Shown: one piece after another, positions 44,545 through 54,423 of the stretch
How the letters are laid out: each line of letters starts with the position of its first letter
Position numbering within the stretch: the stretch's first letter is position 1
Assembly: GCF_027366395.1 (NCBI RefSeq)
Contig: NZ_CP114771.1
Location: 1,178,001 to 1,242,000, forward strand
Reading direction: 5' to 3'
Length of the DNA stretch: 64,000 bases
From: Endozoicomonas sp. GU-1
GTDB lineage: Bacteria; Pseudomonadota; Gammaproteobacteria; Pseudomonadales; Endozoicomonadaceae
Notes under the pieces: model-generated
Told to the model about the DNA's origin: nothing
Databases searched by the model: none
What the model saw: only the letters and a program-made list of their open reading frames with translations
Program-made: the position numbers and the translations under genes

Positions 44545-45558
44545 ATGAGTATCCTGATCACCGGCGGGGCTGGCTACATCGGTAGCCACACCTGCCTGGA
44601 ATTATTGAATGCCGGTTATGACGTGGTCGTCGTAGATAACCTGTGCAACAGCCATGAGACCGCGCTACACCGGGTGGCAAGTCTGACGGGTAAGCAGCCC
44701 GCTTTTTATCCTGTGGATATACGCGATAAAGAGGCCCTGCGCACCGTATTCACCAGACACACCATTGAAGCAGTGATTCATTTTGCCGGGCTAAAAGCCG
44801 TTGGTGAGTCTACCCGGATACCCTTGGCTTATTTTGACAACAACGTCAACGGAACGATTAAACTTCTGGAAGTCATGGATGAGTTTGACGTACGACACCT
44901 GGTCTTCAGCTCTTCTGCCACCGTGTATGGCGACCCCCATGAAGTGCCGATCAGGGAAGACTTCCCGGTTGGCCAGGTTACCAATCCCTATGGACGCAGC
45001 AAGTTCATGGTGGAGGAGATCCTCCGTGATACAGCGGCTTCCGATGATCGCTGGAATTTCAGTATTCTACGCTACTTCAATCCGGTGGGTGCCCACGAAT
45101 CCGGCCTTATCGGTGAAGACCCCAGTGGTATACCCAACAACCTGATGCCGTATATTGCCCAGGTGGCCGTTGGCAAGCTGGAGCAGCTCAACGTCTTTGG
45201 CAACGACTACGCGACCCACGATGGTACCGGTGTGCGTGACTATATCCATGTGGTTGATCTGGCCCTTGGCCATCTGGCGGCATTGCGTACCCATTGGACC
45301 GATCAGGGTGTCCACACCTACAACCTGGGTACCGGCAAAGGCAGCAGTGTTCTGGATATGCTGCACGCCTTTGAAAAAGCCTGTGGCAAACAACTGCCTC
45401 ACCAAATCCAGCCACGCCGACCCGGGGATATCGCCCAGTGTTACGCCGACCCTGCCTGTGCAGAACAAAAGCTGGGCTGGAAAGCCACCCGCACCGTTGA
45501 CGATATGACCATCGATACCTGGCGCTGGCAGTCAGAAAACCCGAACGGATTTAACTAA
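44545..45558 (+). CDS. galE: UDP-glucose 4-epimerase
   Basis: A 337-aa NAD-dependent epimerase that interconverts UDP-galactose and UDP-glucose in the Leloir pathway. N-terminal [17 protein letters not shown] binds [13 protein letters not shown] holds the catalytic Ser/Thr and YGRSK holds Tyr and Lys. [18 protein letters not shown] and [14 protein letters not shown] are GalE hallmarks. Length equals E. coli GalE. First gene of galETK; AACGAGG precedes the ATG. Confidence 0.97.
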   Translation: MSILITGGAGYIGSHTCLELLNAGYDVVVVDNLCNSHETALHRVASLTGKQPAFYPVDIRDKEALRTVFTRHTIEAVIHFAGLKAVGESTRIPLAYFDNNVNGTIKLLEVMDEFDVRHLVFSSSATVYGDPHEVPIREDFPVGQVTNPYGRSKFMVEEILRDTAASDDRWNFSILRYFNPVGAHESGLIGEDPSGIPNNLMPYIAQVAVGKLEQLNVFGNDYATHDGTGVRDYIHVVDLALGHLAALRTHWTDQGVHTYNLGTGKGSSVLDMLHAFEKACGKQLPHQIQPRRPGDIAQCYADPACAEQKLGWKATRTVDDMTIDTWRWQSENPNGFN

Positions 45559-46616
45559 TGACACCATTTAATCCTGTTGATCACCCACACCGTCGATTCA
45601 ACCCGCTGATTGGCGACTGGGTACTGGTATCTCCCCATCGTGCCAAACGCCCATGGCAGGGGCAGGTGGAAAAAACAGCACCGGACTTTCGCCCCGTGCA
45701 TGATCCGGAGTGCTTTCTCTGTCCGGGAAATGACCGTATTACCGGTGACCATAACCCGGACTACACCGATCCCTACATTTTCCCCAATGACTTCCCGGCA
45801 CTGCTGACGGATACCCCAGATGCCACCAGCGGGTCAGACCTGTTCCAGAGCAGCTCTGCCAGGGGGGAAGCACGGGTGATCTGTTTTTCACCGGATCACA
45901 GTAAAACCCTGCCACAGTTGACCGAACAGGAAATCCGCAAGGTAGTTGATACCTGGGCAGAACAGGTTATCGAACTGGGACAGAGTTACCCCTGGGTACA
46001 GCTGTTTGAAAATAAAGGGGCCGTGATGGGCTGTTCCAATCCCCACCCCCATGGGCAGATCTGGGCCAGCAGCTTTCTGCCCAACGAAGCGCGCAAAGAA
46101 GACGACAACCAACGTCAATGGCTGCAGGAAAAAGGCACCAATATGCTGGTTGAATACGCCCTGCGGGAATCTGAGTCCGGTGAACGTACCGTCGTTGAAA
46201 ACGATCACTGGATTGCCGTGGTTCCTTACTGGGCAGCCTGGCCGTTTGAAATGCTCCTGCTGCCCAAGCGACAGGTGCTGCGCATGCCGGATCTGACCGA
46301 AGTGGAACGTGATGCCCTGGCCGACATCCTGAAAACACTGACGACAAGGTACGACAATCTGTTCCAGACGTCATTCCCCTACTCTATGGGCTGGCATGGT
46401 GCACCCTGCCATCAGGGGGAGGTCAATGCCGATGATAGTCACTGGCAACTGCACGCCCATTTCTATCCACCACTGCTGAGATCAGCCACCGTTCGCAAGT
46501 TTATGGTGGGTTTTGAAATGCTGGCAGAAACCCAGCGTGACCTGACCGCAGAACAGGCTGCCGCCCGTCTGCGCGAACTGTCCGATGTGCATTATTTGGA
46601 AAGCAGCTCTCTGTAA
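45558..46616 (+). CDS. galT: Galactose-1-phosphate uridylyltransferase
   Basis: A 352-aa class I GalT that exchanges UMP between UDP-glucose and galactose-1-phosphate. The active site [15 protein letters not shown] contains the HPH triplet with the nucleophilic His. CFLCPGN near residue 54 supplies metal ligands. The C-terminal [20 protein letters not shown] is also typical. Start ATG overlaps the galE stop by one base, giving tight translational coupling. Confidence 0.97.
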   Translation: MTPFNPVDHPHRRFNPLIGDWVLVSPHRAKRPWQGQVEKTAPDFRPVHDPECFLCPGNDRITGDHNPDYTDPYIFPNDFPALLTDTPDATSGSDLFQSSSARGEARVICFSPDHSKTLPQLTEQEIRKVVDTWAEQVIELGQSYPWVQLFENKGAVMGCSNPHPHGQIWASSFLPNEARKEDDNQRQWLQEKGTNMLVEYALRESESGERTVVENDHWIAVVPYWAAWPFEMLLLPKRQVLRMPDLTEVERDALADILKTLTTRYDNLFQTSFPYSMGWHGAPCHQGEVNADDSHWQLHAHFYPPLLRSATVRKFMVGFEMLAETQRDLTAEQAAARLRELSDVHYLESSSL

Positions 46617-46672
46617 AGAAGCGCTGAGCCCGCAAAAAGCCTTTAAGATTGCTCCGAGTTATGGAAAGTAAG

Positions 46673-47824
46673 ATGAACCAGAAACAAACCCTGACTGCAC
46701 TGTTCGAGAAAACCTTCGGTCATCAGCCAACCCACTATTTTCAGGCACCTGGCCGGGTCAATCTGATTGGTGAGCACACCGACTACAACGATGGTTATGT
46801 ATTGCCCTGTGCCATTGACTACCAGGCAATGATTGCGGCTTCTCCCAGGGATGACCAGAAAGTCATGGCCACGGCGCACAGTTACGACGGGCAGGTCACC
46901 GAGTTTGAACTGTCCCTGCCGGTTCCGCACAGTGAAGAAGCCTTCTGGAGCAATTACGTCCGTGGTGTCGCCACCGTACTGCTGGAAAAGGAAATGAGTC
47001 TCAAGGGTGTCAATATTGCCATTATTGGCAATGTTCCCCAGGGTGCCGGCCTCAGTTCATCCGCTTGTCTGGAAGTGGTTACCGGACTGACCCTGACCCG
47101 AATGGCCGGACTGGATGTCAGTCTGAAAGAGCTGGCATTGATTGGCCAGCAGGCAGAGAACGAGTTTGTTGGCTGCAAGTGCGGCATTATGGACCAGATG
47201 ATTTCCGCCTGCGGTAAGGAAGACCATGCCATGCTGCTGGACTGCCGGTCCCTGGATACCCGACTGGTGCCCATCCCTGAAAATGCGGCGGTGGTGATTA
47301 TCAACTCCAATGTCAAACGTGGCCTGGTAGACAGTGAATACAACACCCGTCGTGCACAATGCGAAGCAGCAGCACAGCACTTTGGCGTCAAAGCCCTGCG
47401 GGATATCACCCTGGACCAGCTGGAAGCCAGCCAGGGCGAACTGGATGAACTGACCTACCGGCGGGCCCGCCATGTGGTGACTGAAAATGATCGCACCCTG
47501 GCCGCTGCCGAAGCACTGGGCAGGGGTGACCTGGAAGCCATGGGCAGATTAATGGCTGAATCCCATCTCTCCATGCGGGACGACTTTGCGATTACCGTAC
47601 CGCCCATCGACGGTATTGTTGATATTGTCAAAGCGGTGATTGGCAGTGAAGGCGGTGTCAGAATGACCGGTGGCGGCTTTGGCGGTTGCGTCGTTGCACT
47701 GATTCCGGCGGAAAAAGTGGATGCGGTCAAACAGGCAGTTGCTGAACACTACCCGACCTGCTCCAATGGCCTTGTGGCTGATATCTACGTTTGCCGTGCC
47801 TCCCGGGGGGCTGGTGAAGCGTAA
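46673..47824 (+). CDS. galK: Galactokinase
   Basis: A 383-aa GHMP-family kinase that phosphorylates galactose. The galactokinase signature [19 protein letters not shown] is followed by the GHMP ATP loop [10 protein letters not shown] and C-terminal [18 protein letters not shown] 46673 is chosen because the protein then aligns with E. coli GalK at its start ([16 protein letters not shown]). In-frame ATG 46661 would add four residues. It is the last gene of the operon; the stop lies in an inverted repeat. No galM (mutarotase) follows. Confidence 0.96.
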   Translation: MNQKQTLTALFEKTFGHQPTHYFQAPGRVNLIGEHTDYNDGYVLPCAIDYQAMIAASPRDDQKVMATAHSYDGQVTEFELSLPVPHSEEAFWSNYVRGVATVLLEKEMSLKGVNIAIIGNVPQGAGLSSSACLEVVTGLTLTRMAGLDVSLKELALIGQQAENEFVGCKCGIMDQMISACGKEDHAMLLDCRSLDTRLVPIPENAAVVIINSNVKRGLVDSEYNTRRAQCEAAAQHFGVKALRDITLDQLEASQGELDELTYRRARHVVTENDRTLAAAEALGRGDLEAMGRLMAESHLSMRDDFAITVPPIDGIVDIVKAVIGSEGGVRMTGGGFGGCVVALIPAEKVDAVKQAVAEHYPTCSNGLVADIYVCRASRGAGEA

Positions 47825-47877
47825 GTAGCTAACCATATGAAATCATATATTTCTGACTCCATATGGCCAGCTACTTA
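47822..47877. repeat. Dispersed inverted repeat at the galK stop
   Basis: TAAGTAGCTaaCCATATG (47822-47839) and CATATGGccAGCTACTTA (47860-47877) form a 16-bp stem with one two-base mismatch around a 20-base loop. The left arm plus loop recurs at 51281-51315 (TAAGTAGCTGGCCATATGG..., ATATTTCTG). It may double as a transcription terminator for galETK. Confidence 0.6.
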
Positions 47878-47949
47878 ACCGCTAATCAATGGGATCCCTC
47901 AAGGGGTCCCTGTCCTGAAGTTATATTGAGGTCAGAAACTCCTCACAGC

Positions 47950-48290
47950 GTTCCCCCCTACCTGCAAAGGCTACTGCCTCACCAATTGATCAATTATCTG
48001 GCTCACTCCCTTGCTGAAAAAAGTGGCCGTGGCTTAAAAATCAGTTAATCAGCGAATTCACTGCCAGAAACAATATCGATTTGAGTGAAGCGCTTCATGA
48101 GAATCCTGATAACTATCAGAACTATATAAACAGGCCTGTCCATCTGGAGCGTGGTGATGAAATGGGGCGATTCAAATTGGGATCAACAGTTATCGTTCTT
48201 TTTGCCAATACCGAAGTGGGCTGGCTTGAACACCACCAGCCAGACAACAAAATAAAAATGGGGACTGCCATTGGCAGCGTTCCGGATTGA
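47950..48290 (+). pseudogene. psd: Phosphatidylserine decarboxylase remnant
   Basis: The first part (VPPYLQRLLPHQLINYLAHS, then in a shifted frame SEFTARNNIDLSEALHENPD) matches the N-terminal ~65 residues of PSD. Then HLERGDEMGRFKLGSTVIVL matches the C-terminal self-cleavage region with its LGST pyruvoyl site. About 170 residues in between are missing, and one base is lost in an A5 run near 48040 (GGCTTAAAAATCAG). This is a clear pseudogene by internal deletion. PSD is usually essential for phosphatidylethanolamine, so an intact copy should exist elsewhere. Confidence 0.85.
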
Positions 48291-48331
48291 TACAATTTTT
48301 TCACAGAGGTATTCATTCCATGCACATAAAA

Positions 48332-48357
48332 ATACCTCTGAATCGCTTCAGAGGTAT
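48332..48357. terminator. Hairpin between psd remnant and coiled-coil gene
   Basis: ATACCTCTGAA, loop TCGC, TTCAGAGGTAT: an 11-bp perfect stem between convergent genes. No strong T-run on either side, but position suits a shared terminator. Confidence 0.5.
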
Positions 48358-48377
48358 CCTCAGCCAGATGATAAGTG

Positions 48378-51147
48378 TCACGCTTCGTCGCTGCTATCTC
48401 CGTTGAGAGGCATTGTTAACGATTCCATGGTGTCCATATCCCTTCTAGTACTCGTACTATAGTAAATACTTTCCGAACGAGTTTCAGAGTCAAAACTCTC
48501 ACTTAATAATTCCTGAATGTCAGGGGAAAGATCACGCAAGTAGTTATCCTCCGAGGATGAAAAGCCGTCCCCATAACGTCCAATCGATGTCAGGCCGCCT
48601 ATCAAACCAGAGCCATCCTGCAGGTGGGTCGGCCTTGATTGAACCATTGTTCCATCAGCTGTTGATTGACTCTGTAATTGCAATGACGTGTACGCTGAAT
48701 CCACACCTGCCTGGTTCAGGCGACTCTGGCTGATACTGCCAGCGGCACCCTCAACCCCCAGGTCGGCAGCAAGCCCTCTCTGGATCTCACGCTGGGACAC
48801 GTCATCAAAGCCTGGTGTACTCATCACCAATGAAGAAGAGCCTGACTCAATAAACCTCTCTTCTCTTTTAATGGTGACACTTGTTTTGCTGGTACTTTCC
48901 AGCAGCTCTGTTCTTGATTCCAGACAAGCAAGTCTATTTTCGTTCTGCCCCTGCTCCGTTCTTATCGTCGAGAACTCTTTACCCAGACCTTGCAATTCAC
49001 TCTTTATATCATTCACCATTGGTCCAAGGTTCGGGATATTAATAATTGATTCTATTTTGCTGATAAATTCCTGTATTTTTCCCTCACAACTTTGTAAACG
49101 AACACTGAAGTCATCCATACGCTTACCAGTCATTTGTACACCACCTTTCAGTTCAAGAATGCTTTTTTTAATACTGTCGATTCCCTCCAGTTGCTCTCGT
49201 AGCTCCTGGATCTCAACTTCTGCTTTATTCATTAAAGAAATATAACCATTGGTGGTTGCCGCCCCCTTCTTACACTCCAGCTCAGATTCAGCCAGTTTTT
49301 GTTGAAGCTGATCGACCTGTTCACGCAGCGTATCTATCTGTGTCTGGGAGACCCTTTGCTGTTCCTGAAGTATCGCAATTTTTTGTTCTTTTACGGCAAC
49401 ATCGTGGCGTAGTCTTTGAATTTCTTCCTTATTACCTTCAGCTTTAGCGGTAGCCAATTCGGCACCAAGGCCACGTACCTGAGTGTTCAGATCACGAATC
49501 TCTTTCTCACGCGCCGAAATTGATGACAAATGAGTCTGAATTGATTCCTGTTGACTCTGGATCGTTTTTTGAAAATTTTCAATATCTGTTTTATGAGATT
49601 TCTGCTCCTTCATCAGAGCCTGATCCGTTTTACCCTTTTCAAGTAAAGTTGCATCGTACAGGGCCCGGTTATCCCTGGCCTGCTGATGAGCTGTTGCCAA
49701 TTCACCCGTTAGTTTCTGATTTTTCTGCTGTAACTCTGTATTAAGGGTTTTTGTAGTATTAAACTCCGTTCCCATGCGATGCATAGCGCCAAGTTCTGAC
49801 ACCTGTTGTTCGATTCGTTGCTCTAAACCTTTAATATTTTTTTCACTTGCTTTCAGTTCTTGCTCCAGCTGAGCGATCCGTCCCTTACTTTGATCCACCT
49901 CCTCCCGTAAAGAGTCAACTTCTTTTCCCATTCGGGCACGTTCAGTCTGGAGGTTTTCTATTGACTCCAGTTTCTCCTTTAGCGTGGTCTGCAGTTGCCT
50001 GGCGCGTTCCGATACGTGATTTTTATCCGCCTGAACCCTGGTCAGCTGTTGCTCCAGGGAAAGTGCCTCTTTCTTTATTTCCGAAAGTTCATTTTGTGTA
50101 TCACTTAATAAATTCTCCGAGCGGGTCAGTTGGTCATTGGCAACCTCCAGACTGGTTTTCGTGTTATGTAGTTCATTTTGCAACCGGGTCTCATTTTTCC
50201 GATATGAGTCCAACTCTTCTTTTAACTGGCTCTTCTCCAGGTTTGTTGCAGACAGCGCCTGCCCATCCCGCTGAATCTCTTTGTTCAAAAAAGCCACGCG
50301 ACGATCCATATTCTCAATAGTCGCTGACAGCCCTGAATTTTCTGTCACCAGCTCTGACATTTTGGTTTTCAGCTGAAGAAACTTCTCAGCCTCTGCATAC
50401 ATCTTGCCTTCAGCATTGCTTGCATGGTCTAACGCGCGATTGAGCTGACCTTCCAGAGATTGTTTATCCGCATGCGCAGATTGCAACTCAGTGTTTAGTC
50501 GGGCTACTTCTTGCTCTGCCTCGCTCCATTTCAATTGAGCCTGCTCTGATTGCTCTCTCTCCCCTTTGAGCTCATGATTGACACTATTAAGAGTGTCACT
50601 CATCTGCCCCTGTAACTCAGTTAATGATTCATTTTTCGCCAGTAGCATCTCGATTGTTTGACCGGCCATTTGGTGAGAGTCCAGGAGTCGCTCGGTACAA
50701 TCAGTCATGCGCTGGCTCGAATTCTCCCATCTTGAGGATCTTCGCTCCGTCGCTAATAATTCAGTATATCTGTCAGGAGAAATATCAGCTCTTTTTGCCA
50801 GTTGATGACTTCGTTGTTCACTGGCTTTTAGTTTTTCCCCGGTGTCACGAAGTGCCATGCGCAGTTCATTTTTCTGCTTCCTTAGCTCATTGTTGTGATC
50901 CTTCAACCTGAACATAGCCTCAGGGTTAACCTGATCAACAACACGACCACCAAAAGGGGGAGAGCCATCAAATGATGGAGCTCGCCCTTCCTGATGCCCT
51001 GACAAATGAGGTATGTCAGCCTTGTGATCAGATACTCTATTCCCCCCCCCAGGAACCCTGCCCCTGCCCCGTTTCGGGAGCAGACGACGGCACACCAGTA
51101 TATAAGCTGGGCGCGGGAGGAGTTGTCATGATATTGCTATAAGACAT
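48378..51147 (-). CDS. Large coiled-coil protein with G9 tract near N-terminus
   Basis: ATG 51147 has AAGG upstream and opens MSYSNIMTTPPAPSLYTGVP. After 35 residues a run of nine G's (51050-51042) puts this frame into a stop at 51037. The long frame, open from 51095, continues from the same tract (NRVSDHKADIPHLSGHQEGR). With eight or eleven G's the two join into ~920 aa. Residues ~80-640 are almost continuous heptad-rich coiled coil. The last ~200 residues are Ser/Asp-rich with no membrane segment. Similar in style to the neighbour at 51869. Function unknown; a secreted filamentous or tethering protein is one possibility. The G tract could be a phase-variation switch or a sequencing error. 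Confidence 0.65.
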
Positions 51148-51189
51148 TTTATTACCTTGCATTTTTTGTTGGGCCAAAACAACAATGCT

Positions 51190-51217
51190 TGGAGAAGATA
51201 AAGCTGGAGAAAGTTGC
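51190..51217 (-). promoter_or_regulatory. Weak sigma-E-like boxes upstream of the G9 coiled-coil gene
   Basis: GCAACTT (51217-51211), 15 bases, TCTCCA (51195-51190) on the minus strand. One mismatch in the -35 and a spacer one base shorter than elsewhere, so the match is only suggestive. Confidence 0.2.
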
Positions 51218-51280
51218 ATGAATTCATATTTTTTTTAAAATCAAAAGACAGTGTTTTAATTTCAATATCCGATAACTCAT

Positions 51281-51480
51281 TAAGTAGCTGGCCATATGGA
51301 ATCGAATATTTCTGGCTACTTGGGCTGGTACTATGCGAGGCACAACGGTGGGAGCATAGCCGTAGCTATGTGACCGGAGTTGTAACGAAGCACGACTGCA
51401 TGGATTCAGGAGCTAGAGCAACGCAGGAGCAGTTGCCGGGAGTGTCGGCACAAGGTGTCAGAAATATTCGATTTCAAAAG
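51281..51480. repeat. ~200-bp dispersed repeat element
   Basis: It begins TAAGTAGCTGGCCATATGG, then AATCGAATATTTCTG (51281-51313), and ends with the reverse complement CAGAAATATTCGATTTC (51464-51480). The outer unit is shared with the inverted repeat at 47822. The inside carries no gene. It looks like a small non-autonomous element or a recombination scar, and with the 47822 copy it brackets the psd remnant and the G9 coiled-coil gene. Confidence 0.5.
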
Positions 51481-51539
51481 TAAGGCAGGCTTCTCGGAGG
51501 CTGACTATTCAAGGAATAAACCGGATAGCATAGCCGTAA

Positions 51540-51809
51540 CTATACTTCCGGATTATCGGGTAGAGTTGAAGCATCCGCTTCCGGCCTGGAAGACACTGGC
51601 AGACTGTCCGTGTTAGCACCGGAATCGGCCCGATCAGGCGTTTTTGCCCATATCTTCCGACTAAGCCAACCGGTGCTCTGCCGTATAGAATCGGCAATAG
51701 CCGTACTCTTTTTCCATGTCCATGAGGCCATGGGCTTCGCTCCGTAATCAAAAGCCAGATACAAGGATTTGTAGAGCTGGCTATAGGGCCACTTCACTAA
51801 ACCAATCAT
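51540..51809 (-). CDS. Possible small protein, doubtful
   Basis: An 89-codon frame (MIGLVKWPYSQLYKSLYLAF, later WLSRKIWAKTPDRADSG) downstream of the coiled-coil gene at 51869 and upstream of the dispersed repeat. No ribosome-binding site and no family recognised. It may be a remnant of a longer gene. It is listed because nothing else occupies 51481-51868. Confidence 0.25.
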   Translation of the reverse strand: MIGLVKWPYSQLYKSLYLAFDYGAKPMASWTWKKSTAIADSIRQSTGWLSRKIWAKTPDRADSGANTDSLPVSSRPEADASTLPDNPEV

Positions 51810-51868
51810 GACACTATCCAGCCGAACTGTTGCTTGCGATAATGCCGTCCTTTGGGTTGCTACTGGCG

Positions 51869-54004
51869 TTATGGCTTTTGTTCAACATTTTCGGATTCTA
51901 CTACCTCATTTGCAGCTACTGAACCAGGCGTTTCAGTCCGAGGTAATTCAGCGGTACTTTGATCGTCTTGCTTTTGTTGTTTCTGCTGTGCCTTAAGTTC
52001 AATGAATTTTTGCTGTTGTTCCTGCAGCTCCTTAAATTCATTGACTGCTTGCGATAAACGATCAATCTCGTGATGCAATTCCTGATTTTGTGTCAGCAGC
52101 TTGTACTTTTCTTCATTATTAAATTTTGATTTAGCGTCCAGCTCCCCGATTGTCATAGCATCAGCTTCAAGCCTGTCCTTTAATGCTTCTTTTAAACCTG
52201 TTAAATTCGCACTATCCGAACGTTCTCCACTAATCAACATTTCCAGAGAATTTAAAACTTCATCTTGCTTTGCTTTTTCTTCTGACAGTTTTTTATTTTC
52301 TTCCACCAAACGAGCTACATCACCTTCGTTACCTTTAAGTTTTTCCCTGAGGATATGCATCTCATTAGATAGGGACAGAACATTGTTTTCTGCAGCATGA
52401 AGCTGATCGGTTATATTTTCCAGCTCATGTTGAGTAACGACATTGACGTTTGCCTCTTCCTGCTCCGAGTTACCGTGGACAGGCATACCCAGCAACTCTT
52501 CGTCCTCAGAAACTGCCTGTTTTATCAGTAATTCAAGCCCCGCTCCTGACAGGGCACCTTCGACCATGTGGGACTCAGCATCCGAGAAACCAATCTCTGT
52601 CTGGGCATCCTTATTGACCAGCACCGTTAGTGGTTGCTCCTCTACCTGGGAAGCTGTGTCGACACGCTCCCGGGGTTCACTTACTGTGACTTCAGATGTC
52701 TGCACTCCACGTGAATCCTTTGGAATATCAAGATCAAGTGTCGCCTGAAGCTCCTTAATACGACTCTCAAGCTGTGATCGGGTATGAGTTCCGGCCTTTG
52801 CTTCTGCGTCTTTTTGTTTACGCAGAATATTGTATTGCTCCTTGAAACTCTCTAATTGATCACAAGATTTACTGTATTGTTGTTCAAGCTGAGATACCTG
52901 GACTCTAAGCGATGTTTCCACAAACTGCAGATTTTCATTATTAGCACATTGATCTTTCAACATCTGATTCAATTCGCGGCATTCCGCCCTCAGCTTTTCA
53001 ACCTGCTCTTCGTTTTCAGCCTCGATACCCTTAATAGCTTCTTCATAACCACCCGCTAATTTTTCCATATCAGATTGATGCGTCGCCGAAAGCTCCTTCA
53101 ATTCAAGCTTATGCTGATTATCTGACTTCACCGTTTCAGAGATATGCCGACCTGATAATCTGCGTACCTCTGCCTCGTAAAGACCCTCTAAATCAATCAT
53201 TAGCTGCTGGTCTGCTGCTAATTTGCTCTGAAGATTATGAATTACATCAGCCTGTTCCTGTCTGGTCCGCATATCAACTTCCAGATCATGATCATGTTGC
53301 TGCCGGGCTGCTTCAAGCTCTTTGGAAAGCTCTGCAATGCGTACCGATTTTTCAGCCAGTTGTTTGTCCAATGCAACTCTTATATCCTGATAATGATTAC
53401 GGTTATCTGCATTATTGCTCTCAAGAGCATCTGCACGATTGGCTAAAAGTTCCAGCAGATCATTGAGCTCATGATTTCTCATCTGCTCCCGTTTTAATTT
53501 AAGCTCCAACTGCTTTGCCTGATCATTAACCTGATCGTTCAGGCTCTTTAACTCACCGGAGTGGGTCTTCCAGGCTGCCAGCTGGTCAGAAACCTGTGCA
53601 TGCCTGGAATCAGATTCTTGTTTGTGCTGCTTAAGCTTCCCGACTTCCTGAACCTGCTTTGCCATCATTGGCAGAAGCTTTTGCACCGGCTCTTCAACCC
53701 CGGAGATTTTGCGGAACAGGAGCTTCATGCCTCTGCCCGCATCATAGACCAGAGAGGAAGGGATAAGTATCGGGCTAAGCACAATAGTGGCAAGGTATCC
53801 AAACGGGCCAAGCTTGCCAACAAGCCATTTTCCCCATTTGATCAAACCGGGCTTGTTAAAGCCCAGGTCATCAACCGCAGCTTTGGTTGTTTGATGTATT
53901 GCATTGGCTCCATCGTTCACACCCTTGATAGCGGATGAATAAGCCGCATCCGGCCCAGCATTGGTAGCCAGGATTTTCACCGGATTATCGGTTACAGGTC
54001 CCAT
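51869..54004 (-). CDS. Membrane-anchored coiled-coil protein, accessory
   Basis: A 711-aa protein. ATG at 54004 is preferred over 54010 because GAGGGA then has proper spacing. Residues ~60-95 hold a bilobed hydrophobic segment (WLVGKLGPFGYLATIVLSPI, then LIPSSLVYDAG) that could form a membrane hairpin. The rest is mostly coiled coil, broken near residues 410-490 by an acidic linker (VQTSEVTVSEPRERVDTASQ). The C-terminus is Gln/Lys-rich, then acidic. N-terminal hydrophobic hairpin plus long coil recalls inclusion-membrane or vesicle-tethering effectors of intracellular bacteria; this is inference. A sigma-E-like promoter lies at 54057-54085. Confidence 0.7.
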   Translation of the reverse strand: MGPVTDNPVKILATNAGPDAAYSSAIKGVNDGANAIHQTTKAAVDDLGFNKPGLIKWGKWLVGKLGPFGYLATIVLSPILIPSSLVYDAGRGMKLLFRKISGVEEPVQKLLPMMAKQVQEVGKLKQHKQESDSRHAQVSDQLAAWKTHSGELKSLNDQVNDQAKQLELKLKREQMRNHELNDLLELLANRADALESNNADNRNHYQDIRVALDKQLAEKSVRIAELSKELEAARQQHDHDLEVDMRTRQEQADVIHNLQSKLAADQQLMIDLEGLYEAEVRRLSGRHISETVKSDNQHKLELKELSATHQSDMEKLAGGYEEAIKGIEAENEEQVEKLRAECRELNQMLKDQCANNENLQFVETSLRVQVSQLEQQYSKSCDQLESFKEQYNILRKQKDAEAKAGTHTRSQLESRIKELQATLDLDIPKDSRGVQTSEVTVSEPRERVDTASQVEEQPLTVLVNKDAQTEIGFSDAESHMVEGALSGAGLELLIKQAVSEDEELLGMPVHGNSEQEEANVNVVTQHELENITDQLHAAENNVLSLSNEMHILREKLKGNEGDVARLVEENKKLSEEKAKQDEVLNSLEMLISGERSDSANLTGLKEALKDRLEADAMTIGELDAKSKFNNEEKYKLLTQNQELHHEIDRLSQAVNEFKELQEQQQKFIELKAQQKQQKQDDQSTAELPRTETPGSVAANEVVESENVEQKP

Positions 54005-54056
54005 GATCATTCCCTCTCTATGTTTTTATTTGAAATCGATAAAATTGAACTCTTGT

Positions 54057-54085
54057 TTTAGAGTGGAAAGTTATTAATTAGTTTC
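54057..54085 (-). promoter_or_regulatory. Sigma-E-like promoter of membrane coiled-coil gene
   Basis: On the minus strand: GAAACTA (54085-54079), 16 bases, TCTAAA (54062-54057), 52 bases before the ATG. The -35 variant is identical to that at 18491; the -10 box fits TCTRA. Confidence 0.5.
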
Positions 54086-54423
54086 CCAGTCAAATAAATA
54101 TTTTATGAATAAAAAAATAATTCTTAATATTATTAAAGAATAAAGAGATATTTATTCCCGATTCACTGTTAATGTGATTGTCCAAACCAGTGCTCCCACA
54201 AGTGAAGGCAGCGGATTATGGTGTCTAAGTTTTCAGCAGCAAAAAGAACTTCCTATGCCTCTCTTTGACCACTCTACAAAAGTTAATTCAATATTCACCC
54301 ACGCCTTGAGCAGGCATATTAACCCACATAACGTTGTTCCGTGAGCAGGGCTGTGCTTTATGAGTTTCGGGAGGATGCCCCTGAACGGAGTTCTCAACAA
54401 CAATAACAAAGAGAGAAGGTTAG
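54086..54423. other. AT-rich intergenic region between divergent genes
   Basis: 338 bases with runs of A/T. It should hold the promoter of the BASS transporter gene on the plus strand. No hairpin or repeat stands out. Confidence 0.4.
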
